Positions 1 to 11,887 are shown, counted from the first letter of the stretch. The stretch: 64,000 nucleotides of DNA from Morinoia aosen (GCA_030386875.1 CM059580.1:954338-1018337); one strand, 5' to 3'. The notes: a model not told the origin generated them from the letters alone. Program-made: numbers and translations.

Positions 1-1523
1 CGGTTGGTATACCAAATGCCTCATAACTAACACCAGGACGCCATGACAGTTGGTATATCAAATGCCTCATAACTAACACCAGGACGCCATGACGGTTAGT
101 ATACCAAATGCCTCATAACTAACACCAGGACGCCATGACGGTTGGTATACCAAATGCCTCATAACTAACACCAGGACGCCATGACGGTTGGTATATCAAA
201 TGCCTCATAACTAACACCAGGACGCCATGACGGTTGGTATATCAAATGCCTCATAACTAACACCAGGACGCCATGACGGTTGGTATATCAAATGCCTCAT
301 AACTAACACCAGGACGCCATGACGGTTGGTATACCAAATGCCTCATAACTAACACCAGGACGCCATGACGGTTGGTATATCAAATGCCTCATAACTAACA
401 CCAGGACGCCATGACGGTTAGTATACCAAATGCCTCATAACTAACACCAGGACGCCATGACGGTTGGTATACCAAATGCCTCATAACTAACACCAGGACG
501 CCATGACGGTTGGTATATCAAATGCCTCATAACTAACACCAGGACCCCATGACGGTTGGTATATCAAATGCCTCATAACTAACACCAGGACGCCATGACG
601 GTTGGTATATCAAATGCCTCATAACTAACACCAGGACGCCATGACGGTTGGTATACCAAATGCCTCATAACTAACACCAGGATGCCATGACGGTTGGTAT
701 ATCAAATGCCTCATAACTAACACCAGGACGCCATGACGGTTGGTATACCAAATGCCTCATAACTAACACCAGGACGCCATGACGGTTGGTATATCAAATG
801 CCTCATAACTAACACCAGGACGCCATGACGGTTGGTATACCAAATGCCTCATAACTAACACCAGGACGCCATGACGGTTGGTATATCAAATGCCTCATAA
901 CTAACACCAGGACGCCATGACGGTTGGTATACCAAATGCCTCATAACTAACACCAGGACGCCATGACGGTTAGTATACCAAATGCCTCATAACTAACACC
1001 AGGACGCCATGACGGTTGGTATACCAAATGCCTCATAACTAACACCAGGACGCCATGACGGTTGGTATATCAAATGCCTCATAACTAACACCAGGACGCC
1101 ATGACGGTTGGTATATCAAATGCCTCATAACTAACACCAGGACGCCATGACGGTTGGTATATCAAATGCCTCATAACTAACACCAGGACGCCATGACGGT
1201 TGGTATACCAAATGCCTCATAACTAACACCAGGACGCCATGACGGTTGGTATATCAAATGCCTCATAACTAACACCAGGAAGCCATGACGGTTGGTATAC
1301 CAAATGCCTCATAACTAACACCAGGACGCCATGACGGTTGGTACATCAAATGCCTCATAACTAACACCAGGACGCCATGACGGTTGGTATATCAAATGCC
1401 TCATAACTAACACCAGGAAGCCATGACGGTTGGTATACCAAATGCCTCATAACTAACACCAGGACGCCATGACGGTTGGTATACCAAATGCCTCATAACT
1501 AACACCAGGACGCCATGACGGTT
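1..1523. repeat. 46-bp minisatellite, about 33 copies (SINE-tail satellite, copy 1)
   Basis: Near-identical 46-bp units run from the window edge. Each contains TTGGTATAYCAAATGCC and AACACCAGGACGCCATGA. Most variation is C/T in TATACC/TATATC and G/A in TTGGTA/TTAGTA. The right end runs directly into a SINE body at 1524, at the same unit position as in the second array at 23328-24613. The array continues to the left of the window. Confidence 0.97.
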
Positions 1524-1700
1524 ACCCCCGGTCAAGCCAGTACCCATTTCCGACACCTGGGTAGAGTGGGCAATTGTGGCTGAGTTCTCCCTTTTCCCAA
1601 CGGGGAGAACACCTGGGTAGAGTGGGCAATTGTGGCTGAGTTCTCCCTTTTCCCAACGAGGGGAAAGCATCTCGACCTGACCTCGTGTTGGATTTTCCAT
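1524..1700 (-). mobile_element. SINE body fragment without tRNA head, with internal 56-bp duplication
   Basis: Read on the minus strand, this is the non-tRNA body of the SINE also seen at 24614-24701, including GGGAAAAGGGAGAACTCAGC and the CTACCCAGGTGTCGG region. A 56-bp stretch is present twice in tandem (starting at 1555 and 1611). No tRNA-like promoter head follows on the right, so this copy is 5'-truncated or diverged. Its 3' end opens into the 46-bp array. Confidence 0.65.
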
Positions 1701-1905
1701 CGGGTGTAGCACCGATAACATGATCGAATACCACATCGTATGTTGAAGCAATCGTGTGTCGAGGTATGACTATGCCACAACAGATCGTTCAGTACTATTC
1801 ACCTATCTAACCATAGGCAGGCGCCGCAGTAAATAGCCCTCACACACGCACATTCATACAAGGCGCTGTGTTATTCGATGCACATCTTTTAACCATATAC
1901 AGGAA
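1701..1905. other. Unassigned non-coding DNA
   Basis: No open reading frame or repeat of known type is seen. The stretch near 1819-1860 (CACACACGCACATT) resembles 2080-2115, suggesting an old duplication. Confidence 0.4.
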
Positions 1906-1908
1906 ACC

Positions 1909-2010
1909 ACAACACCCTGCGTATATATCTATACATATACACACAACACCCTGCGTATATATCTATACATATACACACAACACCCTGCGTATATATCTAT
2001 ACATATACAC
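1909..2010. repeat. 34-bp tandem repeat, 3 copies
   Basis: AACACCCTGCGTATATATCT followed by ATACATATACACAC repeats at 1911, 1945 and 1979 with an exact 34-bp period. Confidence 0.93.
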
Positions 2011-2166
2011 CCCGCACATTACGGGTCACACGAGCGCATAACACAAGTCCGTCACCGGTAAGGATCGAGTCATAAGCAAGCGGGGCGGTAAATGTTGCTC
2101 ACACACGCACATTTACTTATATATATACATACATATATCGACCGCACATCACGAGTCACACACACG

Positions 2167-2220
<54 letters not shown>

Positions 2221-2240
2221 CAGCGCACATTACAAATCGT
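2011..2240. repeat. Degenerate repeats around a long (TA)n microsatellite
   Basis: Three diverged copies of a CGCACATYACRAGTCACAC-like word occur at about 2014, 2142 and 2226. Between them, 2169-2218 is an almost pure (TA)n tract of about 50 bp. Confidence 0.8.
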
Positions 2241-2323
2241 GAGACAGACCACAACTTACCGAGACTGGGTGTGGTGAGGGAGTTCACCATGAAGGTGGTT
2301 CTCCCGTTGGCGTGCAGTGTTCC

Positions 2324-2368
2324 TGCACCACCTGCACCTCCTGCACCTCCTGCACCTCCTGCACCACC
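2324..2368. repeat. 9-bp CTGCACCTC tandem repeat
   Basis: About five copies of CTGCACCTC/CTGCACCAC. This gives the Pro/Ala and Gly/Ala-rich runs in overlapping small reading frames, which are not convincing genes. Confidence 0.85.
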
Positions 2369-2564
2369 GTCGCTAATAACGCCATCACCAATGATAACGC
2401 CAGAAGGGGCCAGGGGAGGGAGGTGTTTGGGGGGACGGCGGGAGGGTGGGGGAGTGGCTTGGTGCGACATGGGGGAGTGTGTGGGTGTATTTAGGGGGAG
2501 TGTATGAACTGGAGTCTAAAGATAACGACTAATGGGGAGTGTAAGAGCCGCGTGTTATTCGTTA

Positions 2565-2810
2565 TTTAGAGGAGCGTGTCAATGGGAGTGTATTGAGAGG
2601 AGCGTGGCAATGGGAGTGTATTGAGAGGAGCGTGTCAATGGGAGTGTATTTAGGGGAGCGTGTCAATGGGAGTGTATTGAGAGGAGCGTGTCAATGGGAG
2701 TGTATTTAGGGGAGCGTGTCAATGGGAGTGTATTGAGAGGAGCGTGGCAATGGGAGTGTATTGAGAGGAGCGTGTCAATGGGAGTGTATTTAGGGGAGCG
2801 TGTAAACGTA
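2565..2810. repeat. 28-bp minisatellite, about 8.5 copies
   Basis: The unit is TGTCAATGGGAGTGTATT plus GAGAGGAGCG or TAGGGGAGCG. The two variants are intermixed. Diverged fragments (GGGAGTGT words) extend on both sides from about 2460 to 2900. Confidence 0.93.
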
Positions 2811-3019
2811 TTACAGGGAGCGTGTGAACTGGAGAGTCAAAGATACCACTAAATGGGAGTGCAGGTGTGGCGTATGAAATGGGGAGTGTAGGAGGAGCGT
2901 ATGGAGTGTCACACGCTGGCACTGCGACCTACACTGACACAGAAGTGTCACACTCGAAAGCTACAGTTCAACATGGACACACTCCAGACGAGGGAACTCA
3001 GTTTCACAGCCCTTGATTT

Positions 3020-3199
3020 CAATTCATTCAACATATCACGAGGGTCAATCAGTTACACGCGGGTCTGAACATCACAAAATATAAGTACTTCCACAACAAC
3101 GCGTTGAATTAATCACGTGCGTTGAAACTTCGCGCGTGTCAGTACGGCCAAGTCGTACATCACGCGCGTTAACGCATCACTTTACTCAATATATTCAAC
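3020..3199. repeat. Decayed left flank of the 74-bp array
   Basis: Scattered diverged 18-19-bp units (CACGAGGGTCAATCA, TCACGCGCGTTAA and similar) lead into the regular array at 3200, as expected for array edges not homogenised by unequal exchange. Confidence 0.6.
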
Positions 3200-4180
3200 G
3201 TGAGTCGATGTATTTCAGGTGGGTCAACAGATCACGTTGGTCAATGTATTTCAGGTGGGTCAACAGATCACGTGGGTCAATATATTTCACGAGGGTCAAT
3301 ATATATCACGTGGGTCAATGTATTTCAGGTGGGTCAATATATTTCACGAGGGTCAATATATATCACGTGGGTCAATGTATTTCAGGTGGGTCAACAGATC
3401 ACGTTGGTCAATATATTTCACGAGGGTCAACATATATCACGTGGGTCAATGTATTTCAGGTGGGTCAATAGATCACGTGGGTCAATATATTTCACGAGGG
3501 TCAATATATATCACGTGGGTCAATGTATTTCAGGTGGGTCAACAGATCACGTGGGTCAATATATTTCACGAGGGTCAACATATATCACGTTGGTCAATGT
3601 ATTTCAGGTGGGTCAACAGATCACGTGGGTCAATATATTTCACGAGGGCCAATATATTTCACGAGGGTCAATATATATCACGTGGGTCAATGTATTTCAG
3701 GTGGGTCAACAGATCACGTGGGTCAATATATTTCACGAGGGTCAACATATATCACGTGGGTCAATGTATTTCAGGTGGGTCAACAGATCACGTGGGTCAA
3801 TATATTTCACGAGGGTCAATATATATCACGTGGGTCAATGTATTTCAGGTGGGTCAACAGATCACGTGGGTCAATATATTTCACGAGGGTCAATATATAT
3901 CACGTGGGTCAATGTATTTCAGGTGGGTCAACAGATCACGTGGGTCAATATATTTCACGAGGGTCAATATATATCACGTGGGTCAATGTATTTCAGGTGG
4001 GTCAACAGATCACGTGGGTCAATATATTTCACGAGGGTCAATATATATCACGTGGGTCAATGTATTTCAGGTGGGTCAATAGATCACGTGGGTCAATATA
4101 TTTCACGAGGGTCAATATATATCACGTTGTTCAATGAATTTTAGGTGGGTTAATAGATCACGTGGGTCAACATCCGTTGT
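3200..4180. repeat. 74-bp higher-order minisatellite built of 17-19-bp submonomers, about 13 copies
   Basis: Each 74-bp unit holds four related submonomers: TGTATTTCAGGTGGGTCA, ACAGATCACGTGGGTCA, ATATTTCACGAGGGTCA and ATATATCACGTGGGTCA. The phase repeats at 3764, 3838 and 3912. Two of the four contain the CACGTG palindrome and all end in GGGTCA. The unit has no stop in any plus frame, so 200-314-residue reading frames appear by chance. Confidence 0.96.
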
Positions 4181-4460
4181 GGATCACAATAGACAAGTCA
4201 AACATCGCATGGATCAACATTTCACGTATGTCAACATGTGACGTGTGTCAAGGTCCCACGTGGGTCAAAGAATACATGACGAGGTCCACTGCAGTGATGG
4301 ACAAACAAAATTAGAACACAACCGCTGCTCCAATGAGCACAACTGAGCAGCAGTTGAGTGACACAGCAGTACATGGACAGGAGGTCAACTGGATCATCAC
4401 AGTTCACCTCACAGTTCACTAGTCACTCACAGTTAGCTAGTCAGTAACAATGGGACTCGT
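4181..4460. other. Decayed right flank of the 74-bp array, then unassigned DNA
   Basis: Diverged TCACG-TATGTCAACATG-like units persist to about 4270. From 4300 to 4460 there are only short CAGTTCAC/AGTCACTCACAG repetitions. No gene is seen. Confidence 0.5.
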
Positions 4461-4484
4461 AGTTTGAGCATCAGAAGAGTTTTC

Positions 4485-5150
4485 CAGTTGAATACCCAGT
4501 AGGTTTTCCAATTAAAAACTTGGAGTTTCCAGTGGAATACTCAGTAAGATTTTTTTTCCAGTAGAATAATCAGTAAAAATTTTTTTCCAGTAGAATAATC
4601 AGTAAGATTTTTTTTCCAGTAGAATAATCAGTAAGATTTTTTTTCCAGTAGAATAATCAGTAAAAATTTTTTTCCAGTAGAATAATCAGTAAGATTTTTT
4701 CCAGTAGAATAATCAGTAAGATTTTTTTACAGTTGAATAATCAGTAAGATTTTTTTTCCAGTAGAATAATCAGTAAGATTTTTTTTCCAGTAGAATAATC
4801 AGTAAGATTTTTTTCACAGTAGAATAATCACTAAGAATTTTTTTCCAGTAGAATAATCAGTAAGATTTTTTTTCAGTAGAATACTCACTAAGGTTTTTTT
4901 TACAGTAAAATAATCACTAAGATTTTTTTTCCAGTAGAATAATCAGTAAGATTTTTTTTCCAGTAGAATAATCAGTAAGATTTTTTTCCAGTAGAATAAT
5001 CAGTCAGTTTTTTTTTCCAGTAGAATAATCAGTAAGATCTTTTTTCCAGTAGAATAATCAGTAAGATTTTTTTCTAGTAGAATAATCACTAAGATTTTCC
5101 AGTAGAATAATCAGTGAGATTTTCAAGTAGAATACTCAGCAAGGTTCTCC
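4485..5150. repeat. 29-30-bp T-rich minisatellite, about 22 copies
   Basis: Units of CAGTAGAATAATCAGTAAG followed by a T run of variable length. Edge units at 4485-4545 and 5090-5150 are diverged and lack the long T runs. Confidence 0.95.
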
Positions 5151-5550
5151 AGTGCAATGATCACGAAAAATCAACACAAAGAGCATCAGCTTCGAGGATT
5201 TCAGCAAGTTCGATTCAATAAGAAATGAGCCACAAGGGCAGCTCACTGCACCTACCAGCCCGCCTGCACTCTGCCCTCAGCTCCCCTCCACTCAACACTG
5301 CAGGGGATGATCACAGCCAGCGCCTCACTTTGTTATTCAAATGCTGGTGGTACACCCGTGGGTCATAGCGTAGTGTTACAGACCTGGTGTTAGGTGCATC
5401 TCTTCTATTTATTTAAACCTCAAGACAACGGGAGTGAAGATATATACTATATATAATTTGGTCTCTATTGATATCAGGAGCGCTAGGAATAGAATACGAC
5501 TCTTAGAATTACGTGAAATCTAAACAATGGATCTGAAGCCCCGCACACAC
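5151..5550. other. Unassigned non-coding DNA
   Basis: No reading frame of note. The stretch 5230-5320 is C-rich, and the rest is AT-rich without recognisable element ends. Confidence 0.4.
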
Positions 5551-5561
5551 TCAGGTTTGGA

Positions 5562-5613
5562 CTACACGCATACACGCCCACACACACACGCACACAATAC
5601 ACACACACACACG
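5562..5613. repeat. CA-rich microsatellite
   Basis: Imperfect (CA)n with interspersed CGC and AT units. Confidence 0.85.
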
Positions 5614-5924
5614 CCGTAGAGGCCACAAAGCGGATTATTATATTTTTTCCTACAAGTGACAAGAAAGATTTAATAATTTTATTAATTTAATGTATTTATT
5701 AATTGCATTTATATTGAGAAATAGAGCTAGAGCCAAAAATGGATCCCTGATCACGAGAAAATGCTCGCTCGACCCTAAGACGCTGGTGCCCACGACGCGC
5801 CATATATTGTTCACAGTTTACTGCATTATTTAATGTCGAAATTGTGCAACTATATTGGCCCCGTCGACGCCACCTTCCGTCCTCCCTCCCCCTGAGCTTG
5901 TTGGTTTGCCTGATCCACTGATGG

Positions 5925-6310
5925 CTCGTTAGCTTGCTTGAGTGGTTGACAGTTGACTTGTAGGATTGATTCACTGATTGCTCGCTTGCTTGGCTGTATG
6001 GTTGCTTGATTGGTTGATTGATAGTTTGCTTGATTGCTTGAGTGGTTGACAGTTGACTTGTAGGATTGATTCACTGATTGCTCGCTTGCTTGGCTGTATG
6101 GTTGCTTGATTGGTTGATTGATAGTTTGCTTGATTGCTTGAGTGATTGACAGTTGACTTGTAGGATTGATTCACTGATTGCTCGCTTGCTTAGCTGTATG
6201 GTTGCTTGATTGGTTGATTGATAGTTTGCTTGATTGCTTGAGTGATTGATAGTTGACTTCTAGGATTGATTCACTGATGGCTTTTCTTGTTTGCTTGTAT
6301 ATTGCTTGAT
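5925..6310. repeat. 100-bp tandem repeat, about 3.7 copies
   Basis: GACAGTTGACTTGTAGGATT recurs at 5948, 6048 and 6148, with a diverged fourth copy at 6248, an exact 100-bp period. The unit is itself made of TTGATTGC/TTGCTTGA-like 4- and 8-bp words. Minus-strand Asn/Gln/Ser-rich reading frames here are repeat translations. Confidence 0.95.
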
Positions 6311-7496
6311 TGCCCGACGTCAGAAAATCAGACGTACAAGCTGCCGACCCTCACGGTCCCTAAGAGGCAATAGCGGCTCAACGCGAGCGACGCAAAGTTT
6401 CTACTTGTAAAATACGTTAATTACGTCAAATCGTCTAAAAAGATCGCCAGACCTCAATAATACAATTGCTATATATCTAATGTAAAAGAATAGGATTCTT
6501 TTGCAAAATTCGTGTACGGGACTTCATCTCGGAATGACCTGCGTTAGATGCCAATATTCGACTTTGGACTCAATTGGCATTCTGACTGATGTATTTGTAT
6601 ACATATATTTGATATATATACATATATTTGATATATATATATATAAATATTATATATTTGTAAATATAAGTACATTATAAACGTCAAATTATATACAGAG
6701 CCGGCACCAGTCCAACCATGAACCCGTCCAACTGCCCACAAAAAAAAGATAGCGGCCGTGTCAATAGGCACCAGTGAAGTGTCAGAAGAGGGCCGTGTGA
6801 GGTAGCTGACGTCTACATGTGGTGTGCAGGCTGCCATGTAGCACGGAGGAATACAGTAAAGATAGTCCGTACCAAAATATAACACTCTAGTTCAAGGGGA
6901 AGGCCTACTTAGCTTTTGGTCAGCTTATTGAGATCAAACCCTGCTTATGATCATTACGGAGTTACTTCTTATGTAGCGGCTGGCATCGTATCTTGCACAC
7001 CGCAAAGTCGACAGTTTAGCTCATGACAGGCGGGGTTTAATGTAGGGTGGGCTAGGGGTGGCACAAGTCAGGCTAGAACTAGTTAGGCTGCATTTAGCTA
7101 ATGCTACCATGTAGAGGTAAAGCCGTAAGTACTTATACTTTCTAACGGATCCTGTTAGCTGTTTTCTTTACATATGATCCTCTCGCTCTAATTCCTACGC
7201 ATAATTCCCCATACACGCACACCTATGAGGAGTAAGCAGCCGTTGCTCGGGTTAATGTTCGCAAAAAATGTTTCACGTGAACATTGATACAAAAGCAATG
7301 TTCGCTCCAGCACTCAGCATTTACACAGAACACAGAAGTGATTTAAGCAGACTTAGTATAAAATATAATTTTTTTATAAATTTTTAGGCATTTTTTTTAG
7401 TTACCCGTAACCGCTCATGTAAGGAATGGTAATATGCTCCAGCAACGCGTGCAAAAGGTAGCATACATTCCTATCTCTTACTACACTTCGACCTCG
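6311..7496. other. Unassigned non-coding DNA with AT-rich tract
   Basis: AT-rich tract at 6590-6680 (ATATATTTGATATATA words). Otherwise apparently single-copy within the window, with no convincing coding sequence, RNA gene or element ends. Confidence 0.4.
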
Positions 7497-7708
7497 AATG
7501 CTTAAACTGAAGTTGAATATTCAGCTCAAATTGAAAGTCAATTGTACTGCGCAATGTTTAAAAATAGCAAACATGAACTAGATCGCGCCTCCATTTAGCT
7601 TTGATTAATTATTTATTAAAATTTAATTTGTGACTACAGGTCGGTCAGCAGCGTTATGAAAATCCCCTCCGTGGCCACCGGTGGCGCACGTTGCGGTCAA
7701 AGCGTTAA
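7497..7708. mobile_element. Half copy (right arm) of the TTAA foldback element
   Basis: The reverse complement starts with TTAACGCTTTGACCGCAACG, then GCCACCGGTGG and a body matching the arms at 47355-47714 and 60555-60770. It ends near the centre of the palindrome of the full element, so only one arm is present. TTAA lies at 7705-7708. TTAA ends are characteristic of piggyBac-type transposition; assignment to that superfamily is inference. Confidence 0.75.
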
Positions 7709-7732
7709 ACAGAAGTGGCGAATTTCGTTAAT

Positions 7733-8066
7733 AAAAACTCTACGGAGTTCGCAACCCACATTTAACTATCTCTTCAAATATTGCATGTGAATGACCTGCA
7801 TAAAATCTACGGAGTTTACAACCAGCATTCAACTAACACAAGCAAACTCGTATAAAAGACAAAAAATATTCATATACTTATAAACGCAAGTTCTGAACTT
7901 CCCAACAAACTCTACTGTGTTCACGACCCACATTTGATCCTATTGAGTATATTAGGAAGTTCAATTTTTCTCCTACCTTAGAAATACTTAATAGTACTTC
8001 ATGTATTTTTTTGATGAACTGCACATCCCAAAATTCTACGGAGTTCACAACCAGCATTCAACTATC
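7733..8066. repeat. Four dispersed AAACTCTACGGAGTT motif copies
   Basis: AAACTCTACGGAGTTCGCAA at 7735 and related words at 7803, 7907 and 8033 are each followed by an ACCCACATTTAACTAT- or ACCAGCATTCAACTA-like tail. The core is an imperfect palindrome. Related copies occur at 28493-28665. Confidence 0.6.
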
Positions 8067-8301
8067 AAGGAGACCCTAAGAAATCCAGTCAACAAAGTCT
8101 AAGCGCCTGCCGAAAATTTTGAGATCGTTCCTGAATAGCACCGTACTAAGTACTAAATCAACTAGTCTACTATGTCGTAAGAATTTATGAAATTACGCGT
8201 ATTTTGAATAGAGATGTGAAGGATCCCACAATCCCACCCAACTCCATGCAGACACTACAACGCCCCATTACCGCAATACACTCTCGCTAGAGTTATTCGC
8301 A

Positions 8302-8480
8302 TGGCAGACATGCGCGCACACACACACGCACATGAGATCGACCTACATACACACACGCACATGAGATCAACCTACATACACACAAGCACATTAGTTCGAC
8401 CTACATACACGCACACACACACGAGTTCGACCTACATACACACACACACACACGAGTTCGACGTCCACACACGCACACTG
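8302..8480. repeat. CA-rich ~30-bp repeats, about 5 copies
   Basis: ACACACGCACATGAGATCGA and CGAGTTCGACCTACATACAC units recur about every 30 bp. The 102-residue plus-strand frame over them is a repeat translation. Confidence 0.85.
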
Positions 8481-8720
8481 GACGAGGCGCTCGATATAGC
8501 GTGTTGTTTACACGCCGCGTTAAGCCACCAATGGAGACCAGCATCCCGGCGTACACACGCGGTGTGTGTGCGTGTGTACGGGCGGCGTAGTGGCAACGTG
8601 CTGCTGTAGTTAAGAGTTGTAGCGTTATTTTCTCCGACGATTGTGTTGGTGCGTCAAGAGACACACTAACAACCAATAACACACAATAACATAGCATCTG
8701 GTGCCGGGCAAACGAAATTT
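8481..8720. other. Unassigned non-coding DNA
   Basis: Short GTGTGCG and ACACACTAACAAC tracts. No gene is recognised. Confidence 0.35.
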
Positions 8721-8724
8721 GAGC

Positions 8725-8900
8725 CCCCCTTCCCTCTAGGCCTCCCCCTACTTCCCCCCCCCCCCTCACCCCGCGGCCCACCACAGCTTCGGGAGGGGTG
8801 GAGGGGTGAGGGTAATAGGTGAGGGGGGGTCAAGTGGGGCACTCCAATTAGGCTGCACTGCCCTCCGCCTAATTAGGGCCGCCCCTCCTGCCCCTCCACA
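8725..8900. repeat. C-run and G-run low-complexity tracts
   Basis: A pyrimidine tract with about 11 consecutive C near 8755 is followed by a purine-rich GGGAGGGGTGGAGGGGTGAG tract. The arms could pair or form G-quadruplexes. No coding signal. Confidence 0.7.
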
Positions 8901-8924
8901 AGTGGAGGGACATCTGCACATCTC

Positions 8925-9077
8925 CATACACCGACACACGCACACTCTCCTACGCAGAGAGGCAGACACGCACACACACACACACGCAAGCACAGTTACA
9001 ATATCGACTTCCGGTTAAAGAAGAGCGCATTACTGAACAGCATGCGTGTGTGTGTGTGTGTGTGTACGTGTGTGCAG
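8925..9077. repeat. CA and TG microsatellites
   Basis: (CA)n-like 8967-8990 and (TG)n 9042-9077 in inverse orientation, separated by about 55 bp. Confidence 0.85.
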
Positions 9078-9367
9078 GCACGGACCTCGTACATGGCATT
9101 CTGTGCGGCAACAGACAACGGCAGACCTCAAATCTACAGAAAGGTTGGAAATAAAACAAATGAAACCAAAATAAAACATTGAAAATAAATATTGACTTAA
9201 TGTTTCAGCCGCTGATTCTACTTTGGGCATGAATGACTTCCCCTATTTAGGTTTTCCCAACACCTTGGTCGGAGCTTGTATATATATATATTTATACTGT
9301 ACATACCTACACGTGCCTTCACATGTAATCTCTAAAGTACACATGCACCTCACATGTACATAGACCT

Positions 9368-9476
9368 GCCCTCACCCTGCACTACCCTCACCCTACACTT
9401 CATCACCCCACACTACCCTCACCCCACACTACCCTCACCCCACACTACCCTCACCCTACACTATCCTCACTATATA
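9368..9476. repeat. 16-bp CTACCCTCACCCCACA repeat, about 6 copies
   Basis: Imperfect tandem copies of ACACTACCCTCACCCC. Confidence 0.88.
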
Positions 9477-10150
9477 GTTTTCATATACCAAAGGTCCAGC
9501 CAGGGTATCACAACGACCCAGTGAGGCAGTGAGGCGGAAACAAGTGCCTCACGCCTCACCTCGCCCCAAACTGCCCAGTTCACAGAGGGCCACAAGCTAC
9601 TCGTCCATTGCCCATTTCCCGGTGTAAATTAGACCCAGCACTTCGTATAAAATAGGGTGGGTGGGACAGAAGTAACTCACCCTTGTGATTGATTTGCCAA
9701 CAAAAGGTAAAGCGATGTAGAAACTTGTTTCATTTGGAGGAATAACATTTTGATTTGCCAAAAAAAGTAAAACTTTGTTTTATTTGAAGGAATAACATTT
9801 TTCATGTTTTTCTTCGGTGTCCCATTACCTGGGCGAGCGAATTAGAAGGAGCAGTCACCTCTACCCAGCCTGTGTGTGATCGCTCCCACACTCACACACT
9901 GAGCCTCTTCCCTTATTTAGCGACAGTACGAACCTTGCGTGCAGTTCTTCAAAGTTATATTTTCCATTTATTTTGCCACGATAAAATATCGGAAGCCGAG
10001 CTGGGAAATGAACAAAGGGAGACATAAAGGACAAGAATCGCGACACGAAGAGGAACGAAATCCAGATCTAACCATCGCAACAAAACCAAACAGCAGCGTA
10101 AGCACAACTCGGAGAGAAGCAAGACACCAACACAACACATAGCACCTGCA
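9477..10150. other. Unassigned non-coding DNA
   Basis: Contains a local duplication: TTTCATTTGGAGGAATAACA at 9727 and TTTTATTTGAAGGAATAACA at 9777. Small frames on both strands near 9860-10190 carry no recognisable motif. Confidence 0.4.
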
Positions 10151-10366
10151 CACCTACACAACACACTAGCACAATACACAACACACACAACACACTAGCA
10201 CAATACACAGCACACACAACACACTAGCACAATACACAACACACACAACACACCAGCACAATACACAACACACACAACACACTAGCACAATACACAACAC
10301 ACACAACACACTAGCACAATACACAACACACACAACACACTAGCACAATACACAGCACACAAAAAA
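10150..10366. repeat. 29-bp minisatellite, about 7 copies
   Basis: ACACTAGCACAATACACAAC plus ACACACAAC repeats with few changes. Confidence 0.93.
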
Positions 10367-10464
10367 CGCACGAAGGAATAGAAAAAATTACGGTCTCAAA
10401 CACACAGATCAGAGTTGAACAAAAACACAACACTCCCAGCAAGTGCTGACACCGAGTGTGTACT

Positions 10465-10560
10465 TGTGTGACACACACACACAACACACATACACACAGA
10501 CACACACACACACACAGACACACACACACAGAGACACACACACAAGCGAACACACATATC
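10465..10560. repeat. CA-rich microsatellite
   Basis: ACACACACAGACACAC-type simple repeat. Cys/Val-rich minus-strand frames over it are artefacts. Confidence 0.85.
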
Positions 10561-10627
10561 ACACAGCTCAGACGCCTTCCCTCTCGTACAAAGATGCGTT
10601 ATGCTAGCATACAAGATTGTACGTCAA

Positions 10628-10925
10628 CCTAAGCCTCACTAGCCACAACAAAGGTGTTCCAAAGAGAGAAAGAAGGAAGGCACGCACCAATCTGAAGTCC
10701 TGCTAACAGGGAATCTATGCACAAGGTGTGTTTCCACACAAGATCCTTCGCGCAAAGAATCTGAGTTAGGTAGGGAGTTGAAGAAGGTAGTACTAGGAGA
10801 TGAAATACAATACAGCGGTCAAGCGAAAAAAAAATGGTCCGTGAGATACAAATATCGTATTCAATTTAGCGAAACGACCTATCCAATCTTTAGGTCGGGA
10901 CCTGACATTTTCCCCCAGGAGCAAC
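10628..10925 (+). mobile_element. Dispersed repeat family A, copy 1 (diverged)
   Basis: Shares in order AAGAAGGAAGGCAC, GGAATCTATGCACAAGGTG, AAATGGTCCGTGAGA and GTCGGGACCTGACA with the better copies at 11888, 25512 and 30063. It has no coding potential of its own. Nature unknown: a SINE, MITE or retroelement 3' fragment are all possible. Confidence 0.7.
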
Positions 10926-11887
10926 ACAGACGTGAGCATCTCACGACTGTTGTGCCGCAAAGCAAGGCCTGGCTACAAAATAATTTGTTTACGATGTAGA
11001 AGGAAATAAACAGCACACGTTGCCCCTCAAGGAATCACCGCAAAAATAATAACAAAAAATTAAAGAAGTTTACAACCCCCACTCTACCCTCACGGTAATT
11101 TAGCAGGTTAAATTCCCCTAAATTACAAGGAAGACTTTGAATAAAATTTGGCTGTTACCCTCAGATTGCCCACACCCCAAAACAACCTAGACAATTACCA
11201 TTCAACAATAGACAATCACCTAATAGAAAAAACAGACAATTACTCTAATGAAGCCCTCGTGAAGTGCAGAAGTGTCCCTCAGATTACTTTCTTGCAACGC
11301 GCAGTAACAAGCCAAGGGCAATTACCCTCGCGTTACCCTCACACATTGCTGCGGTTTTACCTCGGTTCCGGGCTTTCACTTTCAGCTCGGCATTTAACTT
11401 TCAAATTAGCGGTTTTACGTCAAAATCAGCGGGTTTACATTCAGCTCGGCGGGTCCACTTCTGCTTTTGAATTAAATATTTTAAATTTAAATTTAAAAGG
11501 GAGGAACATTGACGATTTACACAGCTTGAAATCACCGTCAACACAACGGTTTTTAGAAGTAAAAATTGTTTTTTAGAAAACGGTTTTAGATTGCGGTTAT
11601 TAGAACGGACACTTGTGATAAGGTGCATGTATGTCACATATACATACGCACACATACACATATACACGATAGTGTGTTCCACACATCATTGCTTTTGTTC
11701 GTATTATTTTCATTTATTGGACATGCCATTGTAGATATATATTCCTAGCTCTCGAATTGTAATATAATTTAGAATTACGAGTATTTTTTACTACTATCGA
11801 TTTTTTTAATTGTATCGAATTTTACTTTAAATATTTCAACGATTTTAATTTTGTTTATTATTATTATTATTATACAAGAAAGTTTTA
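10926..11887. other. Unassigned DNA between two family A copies
   Basis: A 142-codon plus-strand frame (11148-11576) has no recognisable motif and reads through short TTACCCTC and CAATTAC repetitions, so I do not call it. The segment 11720-11885 is AT-rich and ends in (TTA)n. Confidence 0.4.

Noticed and set aside
6544..6885. 113-codon minus frame
   Set aside because: Runs through an AT dinucleotide tract and has no recognisable motif.
11148..11576. 142-codon plus-strand frame
   Set aside because: AT-rich, contains short internal repetitions, no domain, lies between two mobile-element copies.
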